Source: Microvirga ossetica (GTDB taxonomy: Bacteria > Pseudomonadota > Alphaproteobacteria > Rhizobiales > Beijerinckiaceae). From it: DNA of 64,000 nt. Both the position numbers and the translations under genes were made by a program. The stretch is taken from contig NZ_CP016616.1 in the NCBI RefSeq assembly GCF_002741015.1, positions 975,501 to 1,039,500 of the forward strand, written 5' to 3'. The first letter of the stretch is position 1; every line of letters starts with the position of its first letter. The notes beneath the pieces were generated by a model. That model was not told the DNA's origin and did no database searches. It saw nothing but the letters and a program-made list of their open reading frames with translations. Shown here piece by piece: positions 33,240-41,616 of this stretch.

Positions 33240-34475
33240 TTGTCCATCATCGAAAACATACCGAACGGCCGGATCGTCCAGACCGCCGAGCGCAGGCTCT
33301 CGGCCGGCCTTCTGCTTCTGCTGGCAGGGCTCGCCGCCATCGGCGCGCTCTCCACCAACATCATCCTTCCCTCCTTTCCCTCGATCGCTTCGGCCCTTGG
33401 CGTACCGACGCGCGATCTCGGCCTGACGCTGAGCAGCTTCTTCGTCGCATTCGCCATCGGGCAGCTCTTCGTCGGTCCCCTGTCGGATCGCTATGGCCGG
33501 CGACATTTCGTGCTCGGCGGCCTGGCGGTCTTCGTCATCGGCAGCGCCGTCTGCGGTGCGGCGGAAAGCTTCCCGATGCTGATCGCAGGGCGCATCATCC
33601 AGGCGCTCGGCGTCTGCGCGGCTTCCGTTCTCTCCCGCGCCATCGCGCGCGATCTCTTCGATGGTGAAGAACTCGCGAAGGCGCTTTCGCTGACCATGGT
33701 GGCGATGGCCGCAGCGCCCGGTTTCTCGCCGCTTCTCGGCAGTGCGCTCGATACGCAATTCGGCTGGCGCTCGGCCTTCGTCGTCGTCGCGGCACTCGGT
33801 ACGATCCTTGCGGCCTATTACGCACTCGGCGCCGGAGAAACCCATCCTGCGGACCGCCGTTCGGCCACGTCCCTGCGCGCCGTCATGGGCGCTTATCGCG
33901 GGCTTCTCGTCGACCCGCGCTTCATCCGGCCGGCGCTTGCCGTCAGCCTGGTTATCGGCGGGCTCTATGCGTTCTTTGCGGCAGCGCCAGCGATCCTGAT
34001 CGTGAATCTCGGACTGTCCTCGCTGCAGCTCGGCCTGTTCTTCGCGACAACGGTGTTCGTTGTCTTCGCTAGCGGCTTGCTCGCGCCGCGCCTCGCGCAC
34101 AAATGGGGAGCACGCTCCATCGCCATCCTCGGCATCGTCCTGGCCCTGCTCGGCGGCGTGCTCCTGCTGGCCATGAGCAATGCCACGACCTTCCCCGCCT
34201 TTGCGGTCGCGCTCGCAATCTTCCTTCTCGGCATGGGCCTCGTGAACCCGCTCGGTACCGCCATCACGCTGCATCCATTCGGACGGCAGGCGGGCCTGGC
34301 CTCAGCGCTTCTCGGCTTCCTGCAGATGGCCTGCGCGGCGCTCGGGACCGCGCTCACGACGGCTCTCCCATTGCCGCCGGTTCTGTCCTTGAGCCTCATC
34401 CTCACCGGCGGCTCGATCCTGGCTCTCGTCGTCTTCCTTCGGCACCGCGCCGACACCCATCATGGAAAGGCATAA
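33240..34475 (+). CDS. MFS drug exporter (Bcr/CflA family)
   Basis: A 411-residue transporter with 12 membrane segments. The N-terminal signature is LSTNIILPSFPSIASAL, and motif A is VGPLSDRYGRRHFVLGG (about residues 73-89), followed by RIIQALGVCAASVLSRAIARDLF, which is the Bcr/CflA drug-resistance pattern. A TTG start is inferred at 33240 because AGGAG lies seven bases upstream. The longer frame from 33150 overlaps the regulator. It should export drugs or toxic small molecules across the inner membrane. It lies 43 bases after tetR and three bases before the aldo/keto reductase. Confidence 0.9.
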   Translation: MSIIENIPNGRIVQTAERRLSAGLLLLLAGLAAIGALSTNIILPSFPSIASALGVPTRDLGLTLSSFFVAFAIGQLFVGPLSDRYGRRHFVLGGLAVFVIGSAVCGAAESFPMLIAGRIIQALGVCAASVLSRAIARDLFDGEELAKALSLTMVAMAAAPGFSPLLGSALDTQFGWRSAFVVVAALGTILAAYYALGAGETHPADRRSATSLRAVMGAYRGLLVDPRFIRPALAVSLVIGGLYAFFAAAPAILIVNLGLSSLQLGLFFATTVFVVFASGLLAPRLAHKWGARSIAILGIVLALLGGVLLLAMSNATTFPAFAVALAIFLLGMGLVNPLGTAITLHPFGRQAGLASALLGFLQMACAALGTALTTALPLPPVLSLSLILTGGSILALVVFLRHRADTHHGKA

Positions 34476-34478
34476 GTC

Positions 34479-35525
34479 ATGCGCTACAAGCTTTTCGGCA
34501 CACATACCGGTCTTCGCGTCTCGGAACTCGTTCTCGGCACCGGCAATTTCGGCACGCGCTGGGGCCACGGCACCGAGCCCGACGAAGCCCGCCGCATCTT
34601 CGAGACTTATGCCGAGGCCGGCGGCAATTTCATCGACACGGCCGACAGCTATCAGTTCGGCCAGTCCGAGGAGATTCTCGGCGAGCTGCTTCAGGGCCGG
34701 CGCGACGATTTCGTCGTCGCAACGAAGTTCACGCAGCGCGCCAATCCGAAGGACGGCATTCTCGTCACCGGCAACAGCCGCAAGGCGATGACGGCCTCGG
34801 TAGAGGCAAGCCTCAAGCGCCTGAAGACCGATCACATCGATCTCTACTGGGTGCATTACTCCGACGGCGTCACGCCGGTCGAGGAGATCGTGCGCGGCTT
34901 CGACGATCTCGCGCGCGCCGGCAAGATTCTCTATGCGGGCCTGTCCGATTTCCCCGCCTGGCGTGTGGCACGCGCGGCCACCATCGCCGAGCTGCGCGGT
35001 GCGGTTCCCATCGCCGGCCTGCAGGTCGAGCACAGCCTCGTCGAACGCACCACCGAGCAGGAGCTCATCCCCGCCGGCCAAGCGCTCGGCCTCGGCATCG
35101 TCGCCTGGTCGCCGCTGGGCGGCGGCATGCTCACCGGCAAATACCGGCAGGGCGAAGCCGGCCGCGCGCAAGGCCTCGGCGGCAAGGTGTTCCAGGCCGA
35201 GAACTCGGCCCAGCGCAGCGCCGTGCTCGATGCGGTGCTCGCGATCGCCGAAGAGCTCGGCGTGACGCCGGGCGAGGTCGCCATCGCCTGGGTCGCATCG
35301 AAGGGCTCGCTGCCGATCATCGGACCGCGCACCGGCGCACAGCTCGCAAGCAACCTCGCCGCAGCGAAACTCAAACTCTCCACCGATCACATCGCACGGC
35401 TCGACGCGGTCAGCGCCCTGCCGCCGGTCTTCCCCTATTCGATGATCGACGATGAAGGGACTCGGCAGCGCAGCGCCGGCGGCAAGTTCGATCTGCTCGA
35501 CCGGCCCGCCCGGCCTGTCGCGTAA
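34479..35525 (+). CDS. Aldo/keto reductase
   Basis: A 348-residue NADPH-dependent oxidoreductase with the AKR barrel. The catalytic tetrad is visible: Asp53 and Tyr58 (NFIDTADSYQFGQSE), Lys83 (VVATKF) and His126 (LYWVHYSD). The cofactor region near the C-terminus reads SLPIIGPRTGAQLASNL. It reduces carbonyls or the reverse; the substrate is unknown. It begins three bases after the MFS stop and is probably co-regulated by the TetR protein. The unit may modify and expel the same toxic compound. Confidence 0.92.
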   Translation: MRYKLFGTHTGLRVSELVLGTGNFGTRWGHGTEPDEARRIFETYAEAGGNFIDTADSYQFGQSEEILGELLQGRRDDFVVATKFTQRANPKDGILVTGNSRKAMTASVEASLKRLKTDHIDLYWVHYSDGVTPVEEIVRGFDDLARAGKILYAGLSDFPAWRVARAATIAELRGAVPIAGLQVEHSLVERTTEQELIPAGQALGLGIVAWSPLGGGMLTGKYRQGEAGRAQGLGGKVFQAENSAQRSAVLDAVLAIAEELGVTPGEVAIAWVASKGSLPIIGPRTGAQLASNLAAAKLKLSTDHIARLDAVSALPPVFPYSMIDDEGTRQRSAGGKFDLLDRPARPVA

Positions 35526-35557
35526 CGCGTAATCAGGCTGATCTCATTTCGGTGGGA

Positions 35558-35905
35558 TCAGCCTTGATCCTCGCGTGCGAGCTCGAGGAAGTGCCGCCCT
35601 GCCCTGTCGTCTACCTCGACGAGCCAGAGATCGGGATCGAAGCGCGATTCGCGCGCCATACGCTCTTCCACGTCGAGGGGCATGACGCCGTCGAGAATCG
35701 GCGAGAACAGGCGCTCGCCGCTATCGTCGAGAAAAAGCTGCGGCGCAGGACCGTAGAGGCTCGCGGTGCCGTCGAGACGATCGAGCTTCACGAAGATCGC
35801 ACCGGCCTCCGCAGCGCCGCGCTTGCGCAGAGCGGCTTCCACGCCCTCGATCGAGCAGCGGCGCAGATAGGCGGACACCCAGAAGTCGGAGCGCAGGCGC
35901 GACAC
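35558..35905 (-). CDS. DUF1491 family protein
   Basis: A 115-residue protein typical of DUF1491: RLRSDFWVSAYLRRCSIEG, GAIFVKLDRLDGTASLYGPAPQ, and RESRFDPDLWLVEVDDRAGRHFL. GTG start at 35905 shares its G with the stop of the peptidoglycan-binding gene (TAGTG), so the genes are coupled. Function is unknown; the family is widespread in Hyphomicrobiales. Confidence 0.82.
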   Translation of the reverse strand: MSRLRSDFWVSAYLRRCSIEGVEAALRKRGAAEAGAIFVKLDRLDGTASLYGPAPQLFLDDSGERLFSPILDGVMPLDVEERMARESRFDPDLWLVEVDDRAGRHFLELAREDQG

Positions 35906-36828
35906 TACTGGACCGCGATTCCGGATGCGGCGGAGAGTTCACGGATCGTGCGCGCGTTGAGCTCTCCCGTCACGGGCAGGCGCCGGTCCTGCTCGAAGCG
36001 CTCAATGGCCTGCCGTGTGCCGGCCCCCATCATCCCGTCGACCTTCACGCCGTAGCCCAGGCGCGCGAGCGCGCGCTGGCCGGCGAGCACGGCATCGCCG
36101 GGATCGCGGCCCACATTGGCGGGCGGCACAGGTACGGGACCGCCCATGCGGATCATGTCGGCAATCGGATCGCGGGCGGCGGTGCGAGCAACGGGAGGGA
36201 CCGCGGGCGCAGCGGCCGCCTGCGGGGCTCGCGCGGGAGGGGCAGCGGCAACCGGCTGGCCGCCACTGCGGATCATCTCGCCGATCGGGTTGCGGGCGGG
36301 CGGCTTAGGGGTGGCGTATCCGGCCGGTACGGTCTCGGCATGAGCGGCGGCTTCGACCGAAGCAGCCGATCCTGCAAGATCGTCGTGCGGCTGCGCGCCG
36401 GGGCGCAGGGGCGGCAGCGGCTGCGCGGTCTCGACATCTCGTCCCGGTGCCGGCTCCGGCGCGAAGACGATCTCCCGGGCGTTGAACAGCGGCGCCGGAT
36501 GGCGGCTCATCTGCAGCGCGAGGGCGTTCCAGGCAATCGCACCGCCGCATCCGGTCAGGAACAGGGCAGCCAGGATCTGGCGCGGATGACCGGCGATGAA
36601 CGACACCAGCCGCTCTCCGGCGCCGGGCTTGCGCGGCGGCTTGGCGGCACGTCGCTGCGTCGGCCGCGCCGGAGCCTTCCGCCGCACCACGGACGGCAGG
36701 TCGAAATCGTCATCGGGCTGGTCGACAAGAGCGTCACGCAAGGGGGTCGTTTCCGTCTTCGAAGAATGATCTCGTTGTGGGCCGCCAAGCCTGCAAGACA
36801 AGGCGGCACGATCACGGTTTCCTGTCAT
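35905..36828 (-). CDS. Peptidoglycan-binding domain protein
   Basis: A 307-residue protein with an N-terminal cytoplasmic part (about 80 residues, rich in Arg/Lys), one membrane segment (ILAALFLTGCGGAIAWNALAL), a long Ala/Pro linker, and a C-terminal PG_binding_1 domain (AGQRALARLGYGVKVDGMMGAGTRQAIERFEQDRRLPVTGELNART, about residues 245-295). It is an inner-membrane protein whose outer domain binds the wall. The precise start is uncertain; a TTG near LRDALVDQ is an alternative. It is coupled to the DUF1491 gene downstream. Confidence 0.8.
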   Translation of the reverse strand: MTGNRDRAALSCRLGGPQRDHSSKTETTPLRDALVDQPDDDFDLPSVVRRKAPARPTQRRAAKPPRKPGAGERLVSFIAGHPRQILAALFLTGCGGAIAWNALALQMSRHPAPLFNAREIVFAPEPAPGRDVETAQPLPPLRPGAQPHDDLAGSAASVEAAAHAETVPAGYATPKPPARNPIGEMIRSGGQPVAAAPPARAPQAAAAPAVPPVARTAARDPIADMIRMGGPVPVPPANVGRDPGDAVLAGQRALARLGYGVKVDGMMGAGTRQAIERFEQDRRLPVTGELNARTIRELSAASGIAVQ

Positions 36829-37099
36829 TTTCCAGGCAAAGCGTGACAGAGCGGGTTTAAGCGAAGCCTAATTGCCGCGCCCCGCGCACAGGAACGAGGC
36901 GGATCGCGGGAAGAACGGGCCGCCCGGACGCAGCATGCGCATGAAATTATGCTTATTTTACAAAGCCTTGCCGGAGACCTCCGGCAGCAAGGATTTGTTC
37001 ATCCTGTTTCCAGATTCCTCCGCTTCATCCTACGCCGTACGGTCCGTCTACGTTATGGTGCTGCACCGTCGTCCCGTCCAAGCACTCCGCTTCAGGCCC

Positions 37100-37423
37100 A
37101 TGTTCTCGATCCTGCGTTTCATCCTCATCGTCGGCGCGATCTTCTATTACTCGCCGGTCCGCCAGCAGGGCGACGGTGCAGCAGCCATCGAGGCGTTCTT
37201 CCTGCCCAAGAAGAGCGAGCAGGCCTCATCCCGCCCTGCCCCCGCGACCGGCGAGCCGGGACATCTGGAAACGGTCTGGAAGGCTCTCCCCGACAGCGCC
37301 AAGCAGGCGGTGGTCGACAAGATCCTCACGAGCTCCGGGCTTCCCGTCGCCAATGCCGCCAAGCCCTCCGACACCTTGCGGCCGGAGGACCGGGACCCTG
37401 CCGCGCCCAAGCCGCGCACGTAA
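37100..37423 (+). CDS. DUF5330-like small exported or membrane protein
   Basis: A 107-residue protein with one N-terminal hydrophobic segment (SILRFILIVGAIFYYSPVR) and a helical remainder with LETVWKALPDSAKQAVVDKIL. The PVR-Q-GDG and VWKALPDSAKQA patterns resemble DUF5330. An in-frame ATG at 37055 would add 15 residues; the ribosome site is weak at either. It is followed by the SufE-like gene on the same strand after 68 bases. Function unknown. Confidence 0.65.
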   Translation: MFSILRFILIVGAIFYYSPVRQQGDGAAAIEAFFLPKKSEQASSRPAPATGEPGHLETVWKALPDSAKQAVVDKILTSSGLPVANAAKPSDTLRPEDRDPAAPKPRT

Positions 37424-37491
37424 ATTCCGCTCCTGCGGTCGCCAAAAGGCCAGGCGATGGCTATATGATCGACAGGTCATATAGGTTTTCC

Positions 37492-37920
37492 ATGCTGCCG
37501 AAGATCGACGAAATCGTTTCCAATTTCGACCTGCTCGACGAGTGGGAGGAGCGCTATCGCTACCTCATCGAGCTCGGCCGGCTCATGGAGCCGCTGCCGG
37601 ACGCGGCCTATAACGACGTCAACAAGGTCCAGGGCTGCGCCAGCCAGGTCTGGCTCCAGACCGGCCTCGATTCCGCGAACGGCGAGCCCGTTCTGCATCT
37701 TCGCGGCGACAGCGATGCCCATATCGTGCGCGGCCTCGTGGCCCTCCTGATCTCCCTCTACAGCGGCAAGACCGCAGCGGAGGCGCTGTCCACGGATGCC
37801 CTCGGCCTATTCAAGGAACTCGGCCTGTCCGAACATCTGACGCCGCAGCGCTCCAACGGCGTCAGATCCATGGTCGAGCGCATCCGCCGCGATGCGCAGA
37901 TAGCGCGGGCGTCCTCCTAA
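37492..37920 (+). CDS. sufE: SufE-like sulfur acceptor protein
   Basis: A 142-residue cytoplasmic protein that accepts persulfide sulfur from a cysteine desulfurase (SufS) for Fe-S cluster assembly. The active Cys49 is in the family motif NKVQGCASQVWLQ, preceded by the helical FDLLDEWEERYRYLIELGR and followed by VRGLVALLISLYSGKTA and LGLSEHLTPQRSNGVRSMVERI. Length is typical (about 140). ATG at 37492 was chosen; an upstream ATG at 37465 is possible. No other suf genes are nearby. Its stop overlaps the convergent DUF6456 gene by four bases. Confidence 0.9.
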   Translation: MLPKIDEIVSNFDLLDEWEERYRYLIELGRLMEPLPDAAYNDVNKVQGCASQVWLQTGLDSANGEPVLHLRGDSDAHIVRGLVALLISLYSGKTAAEALSTDALGLFKELGLSEHLTPQRSNGVRSMVERIRRDAQIARASS

Positions 37921-38885
37921 CTCCTCCCGCCTTCGATCACCACCGCCTGCCAGGCGCGGATGCCGCGCGCGGCGGCTGGACCGCGGGCAGCGGGCTCGAT
38001 GCCGTAATGCTCAGCGAGCCGCGCCAGGGCGAGGCGCACGACGACCTTGGCAGAGCGCGGCGGCCATTGCCTCTCCCGCTCGATCTGCTCCAGCCCTTTC
38101 AGGAAGCCGCAGAGATCGAGGAGCAGGTCGCTGAAATCGCCGCCGATGGCATCGAAGGCGTGGCGCAGCCGCTGGCGGGCTGCGACCATGCGGTCGGTGG
38201 CCTCGCCCGGCGATGCGGGGCCGCCGCCGCTCGGCATCCCGTCCCAGCGTGCGGTGACGCCCGGCAGCAGGCCGGCCAGCATGATGTCCGTTCTCAGACG
38301 CTCCCCGGCCTGATAGGACGCCTCGTCGATCATCGGCTCGCCCTTACGGTCCTTGCGGCGGCGAAGCCAGTCGAGCGGGCTCTCCTCCGCGTCGACGCGC
38401 ACCCGCGTGGGTCCGGCATCGGTCTCGATCGTGGCCATCTCCGTTGCCCGATGCTGGTGGAAGAACGACATCGCGGCCTCGGGTACGAGCCCCCGGCGCA
38501 GGTGGGCCTCACCCGCATCGGTCAGCTGCAGATCCCTCCGGCCGGATGCGGCAGCGCTCCAGCATGCGAGATCCCCGCGCACGAGCGCCTCCGCGGCGGC
38601 GAAGGCGAAGCGTCCCGCGCCCACGGAGATCCCCGACCGGCGCCTGTGGATAAGCACGCTTTCAGGATCTGTGGGATCGACGAAGGCCGAGGTTTCCGCC
38701 TGCCCTAGCGTCGCGAGCAGCCGGCCGGCATCCCTCGTGAGGGAATCGCCGACAGGTTGTCCCGCGCCTCTCCCTTTCGCACGACTTCCCCGTTTTGCGC
38801 GTCGCTTGGAAGACCCTCCTTTCGCGGACGAAATCGGTGCTGCGGCAATACTTTCACGGCCCGCGTCGCCGTCCTTAATGTTCAT
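37917..38885 (-). CDS. DUF6456 domain protein
   Basis: A 322-residue protein with a basic, low-complexity N-terminus (about 50 residues) and a folded remainder. It has SPLDWLRRRKDRKGEPMIDEASYQAGERLRTDIMLAGLLPGVTARWD followed by AARQRLRHAFDAIGGDFSDLLLDLCGFLKGLEQIERERQWPPRSAKVVVRLALARLAEHYG, the DUF6456 region. The N-terminal half contains a winged-helix-like stretch, so a DNA-binding role is possible. AGGAAC precedes the ATG. A sigma70-type promoter may lie at 38934-38963. Confidence 0.75.
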   Translation of the reverse strand: MNIKDGDAGRESIAAAPISSAKGGSSKRRAKRGSRAKGRGAGQPVGDSLTRDAGRLLATLGQAETSAFVDPTDPESVLIHRRRSGISVGAGRFAFAAAEALVRGDLACWSAAASGRRDLQLTDAGEAHLRRGLVPEAAMSFFHQHRATEMATIETDAGPTRVRVDAEESPLDWLRRRKDRKGEPMIDEASYQAGERLRTDIMLAGLLPGVTARWDGMPSGGGPASPGEATDRMVAARQRLRHAFDAIGGDFSDLLLDLCGFLKGLEQIERERQWPPRSAKVVVRLALARLAEHYGIEPAARGPAAARGIRAWQAVVIEGGRS

Positions 38886-38933
38886 GTTTTGTTCCTATAA
38901 ATAAAACAAGAAAGAGGTACCCCTTTCCACCTT

Positions 38934-38963
38934 CGATAGTGGGGCCATATTCCTAGTTGTCAA
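38934..38963 (-). promoter_or_regulatory. Possible housekeeping promoter of the DUF6456 gene
   Basis: On the minus strand TTGACA is followed after 18 bases by CTATCG, a fair match to the alphaproteobacterial sigma70 consensus, 49 bases upstream of the start codon. Confidence 0.35.
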
Positions 38964-39074
38964 CGCGGATTCAAATCTGTTGATAAGAGCGAGGATAAGT
39001 CGGAGCGGTGCCGCCCGCTCCGCACAAAGGCCGCAATGGTCCCTCGCCTTTTAGAGCGAGGAACCATCGTCGAT

Positions 39075-39509
39075 TCACGCAGCGGATGCGACCTTCAGCG
39101 AACCCGGTTCGGAGCCGGTGACGAAGGGAAAGCTCTCGTCCGCCCATCCGGTCGTGCCACCAAGCATCAATTTGACCGGACGTCCGAGCTCGGCGAGCTT
39201 CAGCGCCCCGCGGTCGGCGCCGTTGCAATGCGGGCCAGCGCAATAGACCACGAACAGCCTGTCGTCAGGCCACCCGGCTAGACGGTCTGCCGTCATCTCC
39301 CGATGCGGAATGTTGAGCGCGCCCGGCACGTGGCTTTTCGCGTAGGCCTTGGGGTCGCGCGCATCGATGAGCACGAAGTCGACCGGACCGCCGGAGAGAG
39401 CCTCATGCACGTCGGCGCAATCGGTCTCAAATGAGAGGCGGGCCGCGAAATGCGCCGCGGCGGCGTCGGAGGGAGCGGCCGCAATGGCGGCGACGGAACT
39501 GGCTGGCAT
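39075..39509 (-). CDS. Rhodanese-domain sulfurtransferase
   Basis: A 144-residue single-domain rhodanese. VDFVLIDARDPKAYAKSHVPGALNIPHRE is the fold signature, and the active-site cysteine lies in VVYCAGPHCNGADRGA. The ATG at 39509 has AAGGAGT upstream; the longer frame adds 30 unrelated residues. It is divergent from ftrA with an 88-base shared control region. That pairing is common in proteobacteria and suggests it is controlled by FtrA. Substrate is unknown. Confidence 0.88.
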   Translation of the reverse strand: MPASSVAAIAAAPSDAAAAHFAARLSFETDCADVHEALSGGPVDFVLIDARDPKAYAKSHVPGALNIPHREMTADRLAGWPDDRLFVVYCAGPHCNGADRGALKLAELGRPVKLMLGGTTGWADESFPFVTGSEPGSLKVASAA

Positions 39510-39597
39510 GGAAAACTCCTTGTGCAAAAGACGTCGCCAGATTTCCGAAAAGGCGGCATGGTGAAAAGTGGCGCTCCTGCCAACGTTCGTAAACATC

Positions 39598-40581
39598 ATG
39601 CCAAACCGTCTCGTCGTCGCCCTCGCCTACGACCGTCTGAGCACATTCGAATTCGGCATCGCGGTCGAGATCTTCGGCCTGCCTCGTCCCGAGATGGGAC
39701 CCGACTGGTACCGCTTTGCCGTCTGCGCCATCGAGCCGGGCCCCCTGCGCGCCATCGGCGGCTTCCAGATCGTCGCTGATGGCGGCCTCGAACTGCTGGA
39801 TCAGGCGGACACGATCGTGATCCCGGGCTGGCGCGGGGCCGGCAGCGAACCGGTTCCAACGGCGCTCATCGAGGCCCTGAGGAAGGCCCATGCCCGCGGC
39901 GCACGGCTGATGTCCATCTGCTCCGGCGTCTTTGCGCTTGCCGCAACGGGGCTCCTGTCGGGCCGTCGCGCGACGACGCATTGGCACCATGTCGAGAAGC
40001 TGGCGGGCGCCTACCCCGACATCAGGGTCGAGCCGGACGTGCTCTATGTGGACGAGGGCCGCGTGCTGACCTCGGCGGGCAGCGCTGCGGGAATCGATCT
40101 CTGCCTGCATGTGGTGCGCGCCGATTTCGGGCCCGAGATCGCAAACAGGCTCGCCCGCCGTCTCGTCGTGCCGCCGCATCGCGAGGGCGGGCAGGCGCAG
40201 TTCATCGAGCGGCCCGTGCCGCCTGCTCGCGAAGCCGTGAGATTCGCTCCCCTCTTCGACCGGATGCGCGAGCGGCTCGCACACGACCAGCCCATCGCCG
40301 AACTCGCCGCCGAGGCAGGCATGAGCGTGCGCACGTTCCTGCGCCGGTTCAAGGCTGCGACGGGGCTGCCGCCGGGCGAATGGCTTCTCGCGGAGCGCCT
40401 GATCCGCGCCCGCGAATTGCTGGAAACCACGCGCCATTCTATCGAGAGCATTGCCGGTGCCACCGGCTTCGGCTCCGCGGCGACCCTGCGCCACCATTTC
40501 CGGGCGCGGCTCGGCACGAGCCCCACAGCCTATCGCACCCGGTTTTCCCAGGAAGAGAGACGCGCCCCGAGCCCGAGCTAG
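39598..40581 (+). CDS. ftrA: FtrA-like AraC-family regulator with DJ-1/PfpI domain
   Basis: A 327-residue regulator. The N-terminal glutamine-amidotransferase-like (DJ-1/PfpI) domain has RLVVALAYDRLSTFEFGIAVEIFGL and the nucleophile-elbow-like SICSGVFALAATGLL with a cysteine. The C-terminal AraC domain has LAAEAGMSVRTFLRRFKAATGLPPGEWL and IAGATGFGSAATLRHHFRARLGTSPTAYR. This architecture is the FtrA/GlxA group. ATG at 39598 follows the divergent control region. The stop TAG at 40579-40581 is the first three bases of a repeat (TAGAGCATTG). Confidence 0.9.
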   Translation: MPNRLVVALAYDRLSTFEFGIAVEIFGLPRPEMGPDWYRFAVCAIEPGPLRAIGGFQIVADGGLELLDQADTIVIPGWRGAGSEPVPTALIEALRKAHARGARLMSICSGVFALAATGLLSGRRATTHWHHVEKLAGAYPDIRVEPDVLYVDEGRVLTSAGSAAGIDLCLHVVRADFGPEIANRLARRLVVPPHREGGQAQFIERPVPPAREAVRFAPLFDRMRERLAHDQPIAELAAEAGMSVRTFLRRFKAATGLPPGEWLLAERLIRARELLETTRHSIESIAGATGFGSAATLRHHFRARLGTSPTAYRTRFSQEERRAPSPS

Positions 40582-40672
40582 AGCATTGTTCGGCGACGCG
40601 GATCCGCTTCGCGGCCAGAAAATGCGGCAACTCGAAAGCGAGCCGATTCGACGTCAGCGGAAACGACTCTGG
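40578..40672. repeat. REP-like repeat, type E copy 1 (degenerate)
   Basis: Begins CTAGAGCATTGTTCGGCGACGC and includes AAAATGCGGCAACTCGAAAGCGAG and CGATTCGACGTCAGCGG. It corresponds with more mismatches to the copies at 57103-57203 and 62506-62598. Its TAG is the ftrA stop codon. Confidence 0.65.
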
Positions 40673-40684
40673 GCCCGAAAAAAC

Positions 40685-40707
40685 AAAAAACCGCCCCCGT
40701 GGGGCGG
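40685..40707 (-). terminator. Rho-independent terminator of mucR
   Basis: CCGCCCC and GGGGCGG pair around CGT; on the minus strand the stem is followed by TTTTTT. It lies 27 bases after the mucR stop codon. Confidence 0.85.
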
Positions 40708-40733
40708 CTGATTCTTGGTCACGCTGACGACGC

Positions 40734-41168
40734 TTAGCTGCTGCTGCGCGAGGAGCGGCGCTTCCGGCGCTGCTGGCCGAGGCCCATTTCCTTGGCGAGC
40801 TCGGAGCGGGCCTTCGCGTAGTTGGGAGCCACCATCGGGTAATCGACAGGCAGGCCCCACTTCTCGCGATACTGCTCGGGCGTCATGTTGTACTGCGTGC
40901 GCAGATGGCGCTTCAGCGACTTGAACTTCTTGCCATCCTCGAGGCACACGATGTAATCCGGCGTCACGGACTTCTTCACGGGAATCGCCGGCTTGGGCGC
41001 CTCCACGGGGATCTCCACAGTGCCGCCCCCGACACGCAGAAGAGCCGAATGCACATCGCTGATCAGGGTCGCAAGGTCGCCCGTAGGAACAGAATTATTG
41101 CTGACATAGGCAGAAACGATGTCGGCAGCCAGCTCGATGTAGTTCGACGCAGCGATATTGTCGCTCAT
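40734..41168 (-). CDS. mucR: MucR/Ros-family transcriptional regulator
   Basis: A 144-residue regulator of the MucR/Ros family. The N-terminal oligomerisation part ([18 protein letters not shown]) is followed by the DNA-binding region [40 protein letters not shown]. Ros proteins bind zinc with C-x2-C and H-x-H. Here only Cys and one His remain (C-L-E-D, RHLRTQY), like the zinc-less variants described from Mesorhizobium. MucR proteins act as broad silencers of AT-rich promoters in rhizobia, controlling surface polysaccharide and motility. The ATG at 41168 was chosen for GGAAAGGAAG upstream. A long AT-rich upstream region suggests autoregulation. Confidence 0.9.
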   Translation of the reverse strand: MSDNIAASNYIELAADIVSAYVSNNSVPTGDLATLISDVHSALLRVGGGTVEIPVEAPKPAIPVKKSVTPDYIVCLEDGKKFKSLKRHLRTQYNMTPEQYREKWGLPVDYPMVAPNYAKARSELAKEMGLGQQRRKRRSSRSSS

Positions 41169-41616
41169 TTTGATTTTCTTCCTTTCCGGTTCTTTAGAAT
41201 GGCTCAAAAATGCATTTCAACCTAGGTTTGAGCATTCTTGTCTGAAGCAATGCTTGCCTCTTCCTTGAACCGCACCGTACTTGCACAGAAATCGTGCTCG
41301 TTTGTCCAAGTATGTCAAATCGTGCCCCATTGCAAGATGTGCAAAAGGAAAACTTTGGAAAACTTCGCATCAACTTCCACTGTGCAATAAACCTGCATTT
41401 AAAAGTTAATGGCTCAGGGGACAGGTTAAGGCTTTCATCACCTGATCTTCATCATAGAGAGACCTAAAGAAGTAACTAGAAAGGCACTTACTCTGGACCT
41501 CGCCCCGGATCTCGCCCTGACCTCGGGCGATCGATCCGCCCGGGTGAACCGGCGATGGGAAATCAGAGTTAACTGTGCATAATCGCCCCTCCCCGACGAT
41601 CCAACCGGACCCTTTC
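41169..41616. other. Divergent control region between mucR and the oligopeptidase gene
   Basis: About 450 bases without a supported gene. The part near mucR (41190-41410) is unusually AT-rich, with several T/A runs, as expected for a MucR-controlled promoter. A palindrome AACCTAGGTT lies at 41219-41228. Small open frames here lack homolog-like patterns. Confidence 0.5.

Noticed and set aside
33000..34274. Large minus-strand frame opposite the exporter gene
   Set aside because: Composition is charged and repetitive, typical of a shadow frame; the plus strand carries a clear membrane transporter.
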